Source of the DNA: Robertmurraya_A mangrovi
Lineage (GTDB): Bacteria; Bacillota; Bacilli; Bacillales; Cytobacillaceae
Assembly: GCF_034427655.1 (NCBI RefSeq)
Contig: NZ_JAXOFX010000002.1
Location: 420,681-484,680, forward strand
Length of the DNA stretch: 64,000 bases
Direction: 5' to 3'
In this document: positions 34,849-43,742 of the stretch, piece by piece
How the letters are laid out: every line of letters begins with the position of its first letter
How positions within the stretch are numbered: position 1 is the stretch's first letter
Made by a program: the position numbers and the translations under genes
The notes under the pieces: generated by a model
The model's database searches: none
What the model saw: the letters and a program-made list of their open reading frames with translations, nothing else
What the model was told of the DNA's origin: nothing

Positions 34849-35757
34849 ATGAAAAGAAAAATTTTATTAATGAAAGTATTCATATTAGTAACTATTTGTG
34901 TGTTACTGGTTCCAATGTCGATACCAGAACATCAAGTGAATGCTTTTTCGCCACAAATAATCCAGCACGGTGCAGTTGGAGATGATGTAATCGAGCTTCA
35001 ATCTCGTTTACAGTATTTAGGTTTTTATAATGGGAAAATTGATGGTGTTTTTGGATGGGGAACGTATTGGGCGTTAAGAAATTTCCAATATGAATTCGGG
35101 TTACCTATAGATGGGTTAGCCGGACAAGAAACAAAGAATAAATTAGTAAAAGCCTCAAAATATAATGAGCAACACGTAAAAAATGCATTAAACAAAGGCA
35201 AAAAGTTTACCCACTATGGCGGAGTCGATTTAAACAAACAAAAGGGTCCTGCAACAGGTGGAAATCAACAAGCTAGGCAGCAGCCAACAGGGCAGACAAC
35301 TCCTCAAACTCAACAACCACAAGCTCAGGGTGGAGCAGGGCAACAAGCTGCACAGCCTCAAGCGCAGCAAAAGCCGTCAGCAACAAACGTACCAAACGGC
35401 TTTTCACAAAATGATATTCAACTTATGGCGAATGCCGTTTACGGTGAGGCAAGAGGTGAGCCTTATGTAGGACAAGTGGCGGTAGCAGCCGTAATATTAA
35501 ATCGTGTAAGAAGTGCAACATTTCCGAATACGGTTTCAGGAGTAATTTTTGAGCCACGTGCATTTACAGCAGTGGCGGACGGACAAATTTGGTTAACTCC
35601 AAATGAACAAGCGAAAAAGGCCGTATTAGATGCGATGAATGGCTGGGATCCGACTGGACATGCACTGTATTATTTTAACCCTGACACAGCAACGAGTGGA
35701 TGGATATGGACAAGACCACAAATCAAGAAAATTGGCAAGCATATATTCTGTAAATAG
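34849..35757 (+). CDS. sleB: Spore cortex-lytic enzyme SleB
   Basis: Lytic transglycosylase that degrades cortex peptidoglycan at germination. ATG 34849 (protein start MKRKILLMK) is preferred: it follows TGGGGGT and gives a signal peptide (about 1-32). A peptidoglycan-binding domain follows (VGDDVIELQSRLQYLGFYNGKIDGVFG, about 42-100), then a Gln/Pro-rich linker (about 135-185) and the catalytic hydrolase_2 domain with the proposed Glu in AVYGEARGEP (about 205). The Q-rich linker is unusually long and repetitive. ypeB follows directly. Confidence 0.94.
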   Translation: MKRKILLMKVFILVTICVLLVPMSIPEHQVNAFSPQIIQHGAVGDDVIELQSRLQYLGFYNGKIDGVFGWGTYWALRNFQYEFGLPIDGLAGQETKNKLVKASKYNEQHVKNALNKGKKFTHYGGVDLNKQKGPATGGNQQARQQPTGQTTPQTQQPQAQGGAGQQAAQPQAQQKPSATNVPNGFSQNDIQLMANAVYGEARGEPYVGQVAVAAVILNRVRSATFPNTVSGVIFEPRAFTAVADGQIWLTPNEQAKKAVLDAMNGWDPTGHALYYFNPDTATSGWIWTRPQIKKIGKHIFCK

Positions 35758-35768
35758 GGGTGAGATCA

Positions 35769-37118
35769 TTGCTTAGGGGTATCCTTATAGGAATTTTAAC
35801 TTTAGGCGTTGCAGGTACAGCATTCTGGGGCTATCAAGAACATCGAGAAAAAAATGCTGTCTTATTAAATGCGGAAAACAGCTACCAAAGGGCATTCCAT
35901 GATTTAACGTACCAAGTGGATTTGTTGAACGATAAAATTGGAACAACACTGGCAATGAATTCAAGGGAATCATTATCTCCTGCTCTTGCTGAGGTTTGGA
36001 AAATCACTTCAGAAGCACATAGTGATGTAGGCCAATTACCTTTGACGTTGTTACCATTTAATAAGACGGAGGAATTTTTAGCGAAGATTGGAGATTTTAG
36101 TTATCGAGCGGCAGTAAGAGATTTAGGCGATGAACCGCTTTCCGACAAGGAATATAAAACACTCAAGGGATTGTATAAACAATCTGCAGAGATTCAAAAG
36201 GAACTAAGAACGGTACAACATATGGTTCTAGAAAAAAACTTAAGATGGATGGATGTTGAATTAGCTTTAGCGTCTGAAAAAGCACCAAATGATAATACCA
36301 TTATCGATGGTTTTCAAACAGTTGAAAAAACTGTTGAAAGCTACGGTGAGACAGATTTTGGTCCAACATCAATCGGGCTCCAAAAACAAGATGATAACTA
36401 CAAATATTTAAAAGGAAAGACGATTTCAGAACGAGAAGCAATTAAGATTGCGAAAAAGTATGCTGGAGCTAATGGAAATGTGGATGTACGGGTTACGGAA
36501 AACGGTAAAGGTTCAAATTATGGTTTCTTTAGCGTCTCTCTTCTCAACAAAAAAACAAAGAATGAATCAAACATGGATATCACTAAAAAAGGTGGCTACC
36601 CCATTTGGTTCATTAACGACCGGGATGTTAAAAAACAATCGATTAGTTTAAATGATGCGACTAACCAAGCGATTAAATTTTTGAGAGATAACGGATTTGA
36701 GAATTTAGATTTATTTGAGAGTAATCAGTACGATAATATTGGTGTTTTTACATTTGTTACGAATGAAAATGATGTAAGAATTTATCCTGACGCAATTAAC
36801 GTCAAAGTTGCTCTAGATAACGGAAAAATTATCGGTTTATCAGCTGAAGAATATTTAAAATCTCATCATCAAAGAGAGATTCCAAAGGCCAAAATGGCTA
36901 AAGGTGAGGCCAAGGATAAACTGAATCCTAATGTAAAAGTAATGGAAGACAGAGTGGCAGTTATAGTTAACGACTTAAATGAAGAAGTATTGTGCTATGA
37001 ATTTCTAGGTGTGCTAGGAGACGACACTTATCGAATTTTTATCAATGCTGAAAGCGGTATAGAAGAAAAAGTAGAAAAGCTAAGAAACGCTGAGCCACTT
37101 TATGAGGATGTTGTTTAA
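35769..37118 (+). CDS. ypeB: Germination protein YpeB
   Basis: Needed for assembly and stability of SleB in the spore; both proteins depend on each other. One N-terminal membrane segment (about 2-20), a long helical N-terminal domain (NSYQRAFHDLTYQVDLLNDKIGTTLAM...), and PepSY-type domains in the C-terminal half (about 215-445, EREAIKIAKKYAGANG). TTG 35769 is chosen as AGGGGTGA is six bases upstream and it fits the family start; GTG 35760 lies inside that site. The start is 11 bases after sleB. Confidence 0.94.
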   Translation: MLRGILIGILTLGVAGTAFWGYQEHREKNAVLLNAENSYQRAFHDLTYQVDLLNDKIGTTLAMNSRESLSPALAEVWKITSEAHSDVGQLPLTLLPFNKTEEFLAKIGDFSYRAAVRDLGDEPLSDKEYKTLKGLYKQSAEIQKELRTVQHMVLEKNLRWMDVELALASEKAPNDNTIIDGFQTVEKTVESYGETDFGPTSIGLQKQDDNYKYLKGKTISEREAIKIAKKYAGANGNVDVRVTENGKGSNYGFFSVSLLNKKTKNESNMDITKKGGYPIWFINDRDVKKQSISLNDATNQAIKFLRDNGFENLDLFESNQYDNIGVFTFVTNENDVRIYPDAINVKVALDNGKIIGLSAEEYLKSHHQREIPKAKMAKGEAKDKLNPNVKVMEDRVAVIVNDLNEEVLCYEFLGVLGDDTYRIFINAESGIEEKVEKLRNAEPLYEDVV

Positions 37119-37159
37119 AAAGGCTACTATAATAAATTGCTAAGTAACATAAACTCTGT

Positions 37160-37190
37160 GAGGAAAAGTCATTTCGACTTTTCCTCTTTC
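37160..37190 (+). terminator. Terminator after ypeB
   Basis: GAGGAAAAGTC and GACTTTTCCTC arms, loop of five, then TTTC. Confidence 0.75.
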
Positions 37191-37366
37191 TATGGAAGAG
37201 AGGATTCTTTGGAAAAGGATATCCAAAATTAGGTGATTCTGTAATAAAGACAACACTTTTAGGTGGAAATTTTATTAGTTTTCATATAAATTAAGATTAG
37301 TAGTAAATTTAACCTATATGGGCAAAAAAGTGGAAGCATAATTGGGAAATAGGAAAGTGTGAGTAC

Positions 37367-38020
37367 ATGTTAAAAATCGGAGATAACATTATTTTAGAGA
37401 TTAAGTATTCTGATAAATTTGAAAAGCTAAAGTGTAAGCTTGTTGAAAGAAAAGGAAATCATCTTTATATCGATTACCCTATAAATACACAGACAAATAA
37501 AACAGCCTTTCTCCTAGACGGCACTCAATTAAAAGGGTCTTTTGTTACACAGGAGGGGACCGTTTATCTCTTTGAAACGGAAGTATTAGGCAGGTTAAAA
37601 CAAAACATCCCTATGTTAATACTGTCTTACCCTGGAGATGAACATTTAATTAAAATCCAAAGAAGACAGTATGTAAGAGTGGAGACAGCTATAGATATTG
37701 CTGTTCATTCTACCGATCAAGAATTTCCTGCTTTTACAACTGTAACGGATGATATTAGTGCAGGTGGAGTGGCATTTATAACAAACAATCACTCAAAATT
37801 AAAAGCTGGAATGAAGATTAATACTTGGCTTGTCCTACCGTTACAAAATGGAGAATACCATTATTTAAAATTTGAGAGCAGTATCATTAGGATAATCCCT
37901 TTAGATGCTGAGAGAAACAAGGTTTCTGTTCAGTTTACAGACATAAACCCTACTGATCGACAATTACTCCTTCGTTTTTGTTTTGATCGACAGTTGCTAT
38001 TAAAGAAAAAAGGCTTATAG
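37367..38020 (+). CDS. ypfA: YpfA (MotI/DgrA), c-di-GMP-binding PilZ protein
   Basis: When bound to cyclic di-GMP it stops flagellar rotation by acting on the motor (MotA) in B. subtilis. A YcgR-like N-terminal domain (about 1-95) is followed by PilZ with the ligand motif RRQYVRVE (about 104-111) and DISAGGVAF (about 137), so the c-di-GMP residues are intact. 217 residues is usual. Ribosome site AGGAAAGTGTG. With cheR in the same window this supports a motile organism. Confidence 0.92.
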   Translation: MLKIGDNIILEIKYSDKFEKLKCKLVERKGNHLYIDYPINTQTNKTAFLLDGTQLKGSFVTQEGTVYLFETEVLGRLKQNIPMLILSYPGDEHLIKIQRRQYVRVETAIDIAVHSTDQEFPAFTTVTDDISAGGVAFITNNHSKLKAGMKINTWLVLPLQNGEYHYLKFESSIIRIIPLDAERNKVSVQFTDINPTDRQLLLRFCFDRQLLLKKKGL

Positions 38021-38081
38021 ATTAGAATAAATTCACCTGAGATCCCCCATAATGGTAGTAAACTACACGGGGGAGAAATCG

Positions 38082-38261
38082 ATGAAAATCATAGAAAGAA
38101 TCTTAATAAAAGTAATCGTAGTCCAATTTATATTTCTAATTATCACGCAAGTATTCTTTCATAAATACGACGCATTTCCAGAACTAAAAGAAATTACACA
38201 ATACGAAGGTGTAACAGAAAACAACTTCTCTGAACTTTTAGAAACCTTTAATGGAAAATAA
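38082..38261 (+). CDS. ypfB: YpfB, small membrane protein
   Basis: 59 residues with one N-terminal hydrophobic segment (IIERILIKVIVVQFIFLIIT) and a short polar tail. ATG 38082 follows GGGGGAG at 38069-38075. The frame opens earlier at 38052 without a site. A gene of this kind lies between ypfA and cmk in B. subtilis. Function unknown. Confidence 0.82.
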   Translation: MKIIERILIKVIVVQFIFLIITQVFFHKYDAFPELKEITQYEGVTENNFSELLETFNGK

Positions 38262-38332
38262 AAATTTAAGTTATTATAACTATTACTTTTTTGTTTAAGT
38301 AATAAGTCCTCTAACATAATACCCGGTTATTA

Positions 38333-38460
38333 GTTGATTGGAGCGTAGGGTGACGACTCCTGCGGGAATAGTGTGGACTTGAGACCCCGCAAGGAGCGAA
38401 GCGACTGAGGAGGCTCAAGCTACACCCCGCGGAAAGCGTTCGCCCGGAGCGGAAATCAAC
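38333..38460 (+). repeat. Dispersed structured repeat, copy C
   Basis: Starts GTTGATTGGAGCG and ends GGAGCGGAAATCAAC. The inner stem is CTTGAG with CTCAAG, a different sequence from the other copies but still complementary. It lies between ypfB and cmk on the coding strand. The rest of the 38262-38780 gap holds a hairpin at 38530 and AT-rich sequence. Confidence 0.85.
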
Positions 38461-38529
38461 GGTTTAGTAAGTCAATTTTAATAGAGCATGTAATCTTAAA
38501 ACTATTTAATAGTATAAATAAATTTAACG

Positions 38530-38553
38530 CAGGTAGAAAATACCTGTTTTTTT
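38530..38553 (+). terminator. Weak terminator between ypfB and cmk
   Basis: CAGGTA and TACCTG arms, loop GAAAA, followed by T7-8. Confidence 0.65.
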
Positions 38554-38780
38554 ATGCTCTTTTTTGGACACTAGTTTTTTTATTTAATAATACTAAATTA
38601 ATTCCCATTAAGTTTTACATAAATATTTAACGGGTAGTAAGAAAAAATAAAAAATAGAAGTATATAGCAAAATAACCACTTATGATAAAATAAAGTAGTT
38701 GCTTTATAAATGGACAATTATACAAAATTAGTTGTTCAAACATAATACTTAGACAACCAATGTACTTTAGGAGGAAAAAC

Positions 38781-39452
38781 ATGAGTCGTATTTCGATTGC
38801 AATAGATGGGCCTGCAGCTGCTGGAAAAAGTACAGTAGCAAAAATAATTGCAGAAAAGCTATCATATATATATATCGATACAGGAGCAATGTATAGAGCT
38901 ATCACATATAAAGCGCTAGAAAATAACATTGACCTTCAAGATGAAGCAGGATTAATTAACACCCTTAGAGAAACAAAAATAGAGCTATTTCCAAGTGAAG
39001 AGGGACAACTTGTTTTTCTTGATGGAAAAAATGTAACAAATGAAATTAGAACATCAGAAGTTACGAACAATGTTTCAGTTGTTGCTAAGCACAAAGAAAT
39101 TCGGGAGGAAATGGTTAAAAGACAACAACAATTTGCTGTAGATGGCGGCGTTGTTATGGACGGTCGAGACATCGGAACTCATGTGCTTCCACATGCTGAA
39201 GTAAAAATCTTTCTTTTAGCAAGTGTAGAAGAAAGAGCGAAACGCCGTCATGAAGAAAACCTTAAAAAGGGATTTCTTTCAGACCTAGAGCAATTAAAAA
39301 TGGAAATCGCTAATCGAGACAAACTGGATTCAGAGCGTGAAGTGGCTCCTCTTACAAAAGCTTCGGATGCAGTTGAAATTGATACAACTTCCCTAGGAAT
39401 CCATGAGGTTGTTGATCAGATTATGTCTATAGCAATAGAAAGGATCGGATGA
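38781..39452 (+). CDS. cmk: Cytidylate kinase
   Basis: Phosphorylates CMP and dCMP to the diphosphates using ATP. Walker A IAIDGPAAAGKSTVAK at the N-terminus, the nucleotide-binding YIDTGAMYRAITYKAL segment (about 34), DGRDIGTHVLPHAEVKIFL (about 132) and RAKRRHEEN lid region (about 156) identify it. 224 residues is usual. ATG 38781 follows TAGGAGG at 38767-38773. Overlaps plsC by four bases (ATGA), so the two are coupled. Confidence 0.96.
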   Translation: MSRISIAIDGPAAAGKSTVAKIIAEKLSYIYIDTGAMYRAITYKALENNIDLQDEAGLINTLRETKIELFPSEEGQLVFLDGKNVTNEIRTSEVTNNVSVVAKHKEIREEMVKRQQQFAVDGGVVMDGRDIGTHVLPHAEVKIFLLASVEERAKRRHEENLKKGFLSDLEQLKMEIANRDKLDSEREVAPLTKASDAVEIDTTSLGIHEVVDQIMSIAIERIG

Positions 39453-40036
39453 ATGTGACGTTTTACTCGTTTGCCAAAACCGTGGTGTACTCTATTTTTA
39501 AACCTTTATATCGAATAGAGATTGTTGGTGCTGAAAATATGCCGAAAGAAGGTGGAGTCCTTCTTTGTGCTAATCATATACATAATTTCGACCCACCTGT
39601 TGTCGGCATAACTGCACCACGTCCTGTTCATTTTATGGCAAAAGAAGAACTATTTTCAGTTCCCGTTCTTGGCAAACTCGTAAATCATTTAAATGCATTT
39701 CCTGTTAAAAGAGGGATGAGTGACCGAGAGGCACTGCGTAAGGGTTTAGCAGTATTAAAAGAAGGAAATGTCCTTGGACTATTTCCTGAGGGAACGAGAA
39801 GTAAAAATGGGGAAGTAGGGAAAGGATTAGCGGGAGCTGGGTTCTTTGCCTTACGGTCTGATTGTTATGTTGTGCCTTGTGCCATCATTGGTCCTTATAA
39901 GGCATTTAATAAACTAAAAGTGGTGTTTGGTAAACCGATTCAAATGGATGAATTAAGACAAAGGAAAGCATCTGCAGAGGAAGTTACAGATACCATTATG
40001 AATGAAATTAAACTCATTATGAAGAGTAATAAATAA
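39449..40036 (+). CDS. plsC: 1-acyl-sn-glycerol-3-phosphate acyltransferase PlsC
   Basis: Adds the second acyl chain to make phosphatidic acid. The HX4D catalytic motif is NHIHNFD (about 42-48), followed by the substrate motif FPEGTRS (about 112-118) and a VVPCAIIGPY segment. An N-terminal hydrophobic stretch suggests membrane association. 195 residues is normal for the short form. Start ATG overlaps the cmk stop. An acyltransferase directly after cmk is common in Bacillaceae other than B. subtilis. Confidence 0.92.
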   Translation: MNVTFYSFAKTVVYSIFKPLYRIEIVGAENMPKEGGVLLCANHIHNFDPPVVGITAPRPVHFMAKEELFSVPVLGKLVNHLNAFPVKRGMSDREALRKGLAVLKEGNVLGLFPEGTRSKNGEVGKGLAGAGFFALRSDCYVVPCAIIGPYKAFNKLKVVFGKPIQMDELRQRKASAEEVTDTIMNEIKLIMKSNK

Positions 40037-40446
40037 AGGCTCTTTTCTAAAACTTTGTTGCTTTTCGCTTAGATATACTTGCCTAAAGGTTATACATGCT
40101 ACATTGGATTTATAAGGTTATCAGTTTTAGAAAAAGCCTTACCATCAAAATATGTAGCACTCTTTAACTAGTTAGGGTAAAAATCGGCTTCTGGATTTTT
40201 ACTTTAACAACAATCATTACGAAAACAGCCTAAATAAAATATTGATGTAAAAATATCTAGGTTAATTCAAGATGTTTTAGTAGAAGTAAGAAGGTTCTTG
40301 CTTGACAAAAAACCGGTTTTGTAAGAAGTTATTAAAAAGGGATTTTTTAGATTTTTCTAAAAGATTCAGAGAGAATGTTTTCATATGTGATACCACATCA
40401 CTGACATAACGATTATGGAGTAGTCATTGGATAAGGAGGAGTACAT
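40037..40446. other. plsC-ypfD intergenic region
   Basis: About 410 bases without a gene. An inverted repeat GTAAAAATC/GATTTTTAC (40177-40202) may be a weak terminator. TTGACA at 40302-40307 is followed at once by the 12-bp perfect palindrome AAAACCGGTTTT (40309-40320), a possible operator, but no good -10 lies at the right distance. The ribosome site AAGGAGGA is at 40433-40440. Confidence 0.45.
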
Positions 40447-41586
40447 ATGTCTGAAGAAATGAATCAAGTAGAAGTTAGAAATTTTGAGGTTGGAGACAGA
40501 ATAAAAGGGCAAGTAACAAAGGTGGAAGAAAAACAAGTTATTGTTAATATTGAAGCTAGTAAACTCGATGGAATCATTCCAATTAGCGAATTATCTAGTA
40601 TCCACGTTGAGAAGGCAAATGACGTGGTTGCTGAAGGGGATGAGCTTGACCTTGAAGTAACTAAAGTCGAAGAAGATGCCCTTATTTTATCAAAAAGAAA
40701 AGTAGATGCTGAAAAGGCATGGGATGAATTAGAGAAAAAATTTGTTAGCGGTGAAGTATTCGAAGCTGAGATTAAGGATGTTGTAAAAGGCGGCCTTGTA
40801 GTAGATTTAGGCGTTAGAGGGTTTGTTCCTGCATCATTAGTTGAAGCTCGCTTTGTAGAAGACTTTACTGATTATAAAGGAAGAACATTAACTTTTAAAA
40901 TTGTGGAATTAGATAAAGAAAAAAATCGTTTAATCCTTTCACACCGTGCAGTGATTGAAGAAGAAAAAGGGAAACATAAACTAGACCTTCTTCAAACGCT
41001 TCATGCTGGTCAAGTTTTAGATGGTACAGTTCAAAGAATAACTGATTTTGGAGCTTTTGTTGATATCGGTGGGATTGATGGGTTAGTCCATATCTCTCAA
41101 TTATCACATGAGCATGTGGAAAAGCCTTCTGACGTTGTAGAAGAAGGACAGAAAGTTAGAGTAAAGGTGTTAAGTGTAGATCGTGACAATGAAAGAATTT
41201 CACTATCTATTAAAGAAACATTACCTGGACCTTGGGCTTCTATTGGAGAAAAGGCACCAAAAGGTAGCGTTCTGACAGGAGTAGTAAAGAGATTAGTTTC
41301 ATACGGAGCATTTGTTGAACTGTATCCTGGAGTTGAGGGCTTAGTTCATATTTCGCAAATTTCCCACAAGCATATTGCTACTCCACATGAAGTGTTAAAA
41401 GAAGGCCAAGAAGTACAAGTGAAGGTTCTTGAGGTAAACGAACAAGACCAACGTTTATCTTTAAGTATTAAAGAATTGGAAGAAAAAGAATCTGAATTCC
41501 CAACTGATTACGAATTACCGGAGGAGTCCAAAGGATTCCAACTAGGTGAAATGATTGGTGATCAACTAAAGAACTTAAAAAAATAA
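40447..41586 (+). CDS. ypfD: YpfD, S1-domain protein (ribosomal protein S1 homologue)
   Basis: RNA-binding protein with four S1 repeats: roughly residues 14-85, 100-170, 188-258 and 273-345, each with the GxVxxIxxFGAFVDxG-type pattern (clear in GTVQRITDFGAFVDIGGIDGLVHISQLS). It lacks the two N-terminal ribosome-docking repeats of proteobacterial S1, as expected in Firmicutes, where it is not an essential ribosomal component. 379 residues fits YpfD. Strong ribosome site AAGGAGGA. fni follows 12 bases after the stop. Confidence 0.93.
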   Translation: MSEEMNQVEVRNFEVGDRIKGQVTKVEEKQVIVNIEASKLDGIIPISELSSIHVEKANDVVAEGDELDLEVTKVEEDALILSKRKVDAEKAWDELEKKFVSGEVFEAEIKDVVKGGLVVDLGVRGFVPASLVEARFVEDFTDYKGRTLTFKIVELDKEKNRLILSHRAVIEEEKGKHKLDLLQTLHAGQVLDGTVQRITDFGAFVDIGGIDGLVHISQLSHEHVEKPSDVVEEGQKVRVKVLSVDRDNERISLSIKETLPGPWASIGEKAPKGSVLTGVVKRLVSYGAFVELYPGVEGLVHISQISHKHIATPHEVLKEGQEVQVKVLEVNEQDQRLSLSIKELEEKESEFPTDYELPEESKGFQLGEMIGDQLKNLKK

Positions 41587-41598
41587 TGGTGATGAAAA

Positions 41599-42660
41599 GT
41601 GACTAGATCTAAGCGTAAATGGGACCATATTGAATATGCTCTTTCAACAGGTCAAACTAGGATGACCGGCTTCGACGATATCACGTTTGTCCACCAAAGC
41701 TTACCTAATATTGCATTATCTGATGTAAAATTAGATGTTAAAATTGGCGAACTTTTTTTAAGTTCGCCAATTTTTATAAATGCGATGACGGGTGGTGGCG
41801 GTGAAAAGACACTCCAGATTAACCGGGACCTTTCCATAGCAGCCCACGAAACAAAAATTGCGATGGCTGTAGGATCACAAATGTCTGCATTGAAAGATCC
41901 GATTGAAAGGGATACTTACAGGATTGTAAGGAAGGAAAATCCAAATGGAATAGTTATTGGAAATTTAGGTAGTGAAGCAACAGTAGACCAAGCTAAGGCT
42001 GCAGTTGATATGATAGAAGCTAATGCTTTGCAAATCCATCTGAATACCGTTCAAGAACTAACCATGCCAGAAGGAGATCGTGATTTCACAGGAGCTTTAA
42101 AAAGAATCGAAACGTTAGTAGAACAATTAAATATCCCTATTATCGTTAAAGAAGTTGGTTTTGGTATGAGCATGGAAACGGTCAAACAATTAGCCTCAGT
42201 TGGAGTATCTATAGTAGATGTGGGTGGATTTGGAGGAACAAATTTCGCCAAGATTGAGAATGAAAGAAGGGCAAGACTTCTTTCTTATTTCAATGACTGG
42301 GGAATTCCTACTGCTGTCTCGATTATAGAGGCAAAGGAGCAACATCCTCACTTGTCCATCATTGGATCAGGTGGAATCCAAACGAGTTTAGATATGGTAA
42401 AATCTTTAGCGTTAGGGTCCACTGCTGTTGGTTTAGCAGGGTACTTTTTAAAGATTTTACTAAAGGATGGTTTGACCAAACTGATTGAGGAGATTAACGA
42501 AACGAAAACCGACCTTACTATGATGATGACAGCACTTGGAGCAAAGAATATCAGTGAATTACATCAAGTTCCTTTAATCATATCAAAAGACACTTATCAT
42601 TGGCTTAATGAGCGTGGTATTAATACAAAGAAGTTCAGTCAAAGAAAGATACAAAAGTAA
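41599..42660 (+). CDS. fni: Isopentenyl-diphosphate delta-isomerase, type 2
   Basis: FMN- and NADPH-dependent enzyme interconverting IPP and DMAPP, feeding the isoprenoid pathway used by hepS/hepT later in the window. Motifs: FINAMTGGGG (about 62), GSQMSALKDP (about 94), NLGSEATVDQAK, QIHLNTVQELTMPEGDR (about 150) and DVGGFGGTNFAKIENERR (about 210). GTG 41599 gives the family start TRSKRKWDHIEYALS. The ribosome site is weak (GGTGAT), so coupling to ypfD is likely. A perfect terminator-like hairpin lies within codons 48-59. Confidence 0.95.
   Translation: MTRSKRKWDHIEYALSTGQTRMTGFDDITFVHQSLPNIALSDVKLDVKIGELFLSSPIFINAMTGGGGEKTLQINRDLSIAAHETKIAMAVGSQMSALKDPIERDTYRIVRKENPNGIVIGNLGSEATVDQAKAAVDMIEANALQIHLNTVQELTMPEGDRDFTGALKRIETLVEQLNIPIIVKEVGFGMSMETVKQLASVGVSIVDVGGFGGTNFAKIENERRARLLSYFNDWGIPTAVSIIEAKEQHPHLSIIGSGGIQTSLDMVKSLALGSTAVGLAGYFLKILLKDGLTKLIEEINETKTDLTMMMTALGAKNISELHQVPLIISKDTYHWLNERGINTKKFSQRKIQK
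41740..41774. repeat. Perfect 15-bp hairpin inside fni
   Basis: Arms 41740-41754 and 41760-41774 are exact reverse complements (core TTGGCGAA/TTCGCCAA), with a T5 loop and T-rich tail, so it has the shape of a rho-independent terminator, although it lies within the coding sequence (residues KIGELFLSSPIF). Confidence 0.85.
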
Positions 42661-42688
42661 AGCTCTCGCAAAAGCGAGAGCTTTTTTT
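42660..42688 (+). terminator. Terminator after fni
   Basis: AAGCTCTCGC and GCGAGAGCTT arms, loop AAAA, then T7. Confidence 0.92.
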
Positions 42689-42711
42689 GTATCTAGGTAA
42701 GAAAAATTAAG

Positions 42712-42882
42712 CTTTTTGGAGTTAGACTACTGTCTAGTTCCAGCGCCCAGCGACTAGTGTACTTCTCTCCTCTCCCTACGATAAGTCAACATCGAATCGC
42801 TCTCGCTCTTCGTGTTTCCTTTATCTCAGTCGAGGAGCTCCAGTCCATACGTCGCTAAACGGGGCGCTTCCACTTTTCTTAA
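42712..42882. repeat. Second dispersed repeat family, full copy
   Basis: A GC-rich unit with inverted ends: AGCGCC-CA-GCGAC (42742-42754) pairs with GTCGC ... GGGGCGCT (42851-42868). It ends directly at the ypzI stop codon. A fragment occurs at 34718-34752. Similar sequences are, from memory, common between genes of Bacillus chromosomes. Confidence 0.65.
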
Positions 42883-43032
42883 TTAACTATACTTGTTATC
42901 ATTCAAAGATCTTGCTTCCTCAGGGCTAGACAGTTTTGTTGCTCCTGGGTAATGAAGCGCTTGGTCGCGATCTGATTCATTAATACGTCCACTTTTTCTT
43001 AATTTTTTTTCTTGGCGGTCTTTTCCCATCAT
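42883..43032 (-). CDS. ypzI: YpzI family small protein
   Basis: 49-residue basic, hydrophilic protein. Read on the minus strand it begins MMGKDRQEKKLRKSGRINES and contains the family motif DRDQALHYPGAT followed by SSPEEAR. Ribosome site GGAGGTGTG is directly upstream. Two ATG codons (43032 and 43029) are both possible; the family starts at the second (MGKDRQ). It is divergent from yphA, as in B. subtilis. Function unknown. Confidence 0.85.
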   Translation of the reverse strand: MMGKDRQEKKLRKSGRINESDRDQALHYPGATKLSSPEEARSLNDNKYS

Positions 43033-43133
43033 CACACCTCCTATCATTAACATGAGTCTAATTCGAAAGTTTATTCATGCAGCGATTAAAGTACATAACC
43101 ATTAGCCATAATGTAAATGATAGGAGGTGTAGT

Positions 43134-43742
43134 GTGGAAGGAATCGTATTTTATTGGCTCTTTTGGATGTACTGGGTACTAACAACCTTTTTTGTAAAAA
43201 AGGATAATCCATATCGTTTTAAAATCTCAATTTGGTTACTATTTGCCATTATAACTTCATTACACACAATTGATTTATTAGGGTTTCAGATATCTGCTAC
43301 AGCTCTCTTTATGCTCACTACAGCCTACATTGTATTAGGGACAATTAAGGGGAAAACATTTCTATATATGATTTTAACTTCATTCATCGGCATGTTGGCT
43401 TATACAAGCTTTCAATTGTTCGAGTTATATGACCCAGTTTGGATTATTTTTAATCGAGCCTGGCTTTTAGGATTAATTATGGCTTACTTTACGATTCTGG
43501 TTGAAAGACGTTTTTATATGAGGTTAGTAACGATGGTTTTAAGTATCGCCCAGGGTGAGATCTTATTTGCCATTGTATTAAGAAGGTTTTCTTTTGATTA
43601 CGAAATTGGCTCTCTTTCCTGTTTGGATGTTATGGCCATTACAGCAGCCTTTATCCTCGCTTGGAGTGGCTTTGAGAGATTAACAGCATTATTCGAACAT
43701 CACTTTAATCATCTAGAAAGGGAGAAGCATAAACTATCATGA
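43134..43742 (+). CDS. yphA: YphA, polytopic membrane protein
   Basis: About 203 residues with six hydrophobic segments and a charged C-terminus. GTG 43134 (protein start VEGIVFYWLFWMYW) is chosen because GGAGG at 43123-43127 is well placed and B. subtilis YphA also begins MEGI; the frame is open upstream from 43077 through the ypzI promoter region without a site. It overlaps seaA by four bases. Function unknown; coupling with seaA suggests a shared role. Confidence 0.85.
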   Translation: MEGIVFYWLFWMYWVLTTFFVKKDNPYRFKISIWLLFAIITSLHTIDLLGFQISATALFMLTTAYIVLGTIKGKTFLYMILTSFIGMLAYTSFQLFELYDPVWIIFNRAWLLGLIMAYFTILVERRFYMRLVTMVLSIAQGEILFAIVLRRFSFDYEIGSLSCLDVMAITAAFILAWSGFERLTALFEHHFNHLEREKHKLS

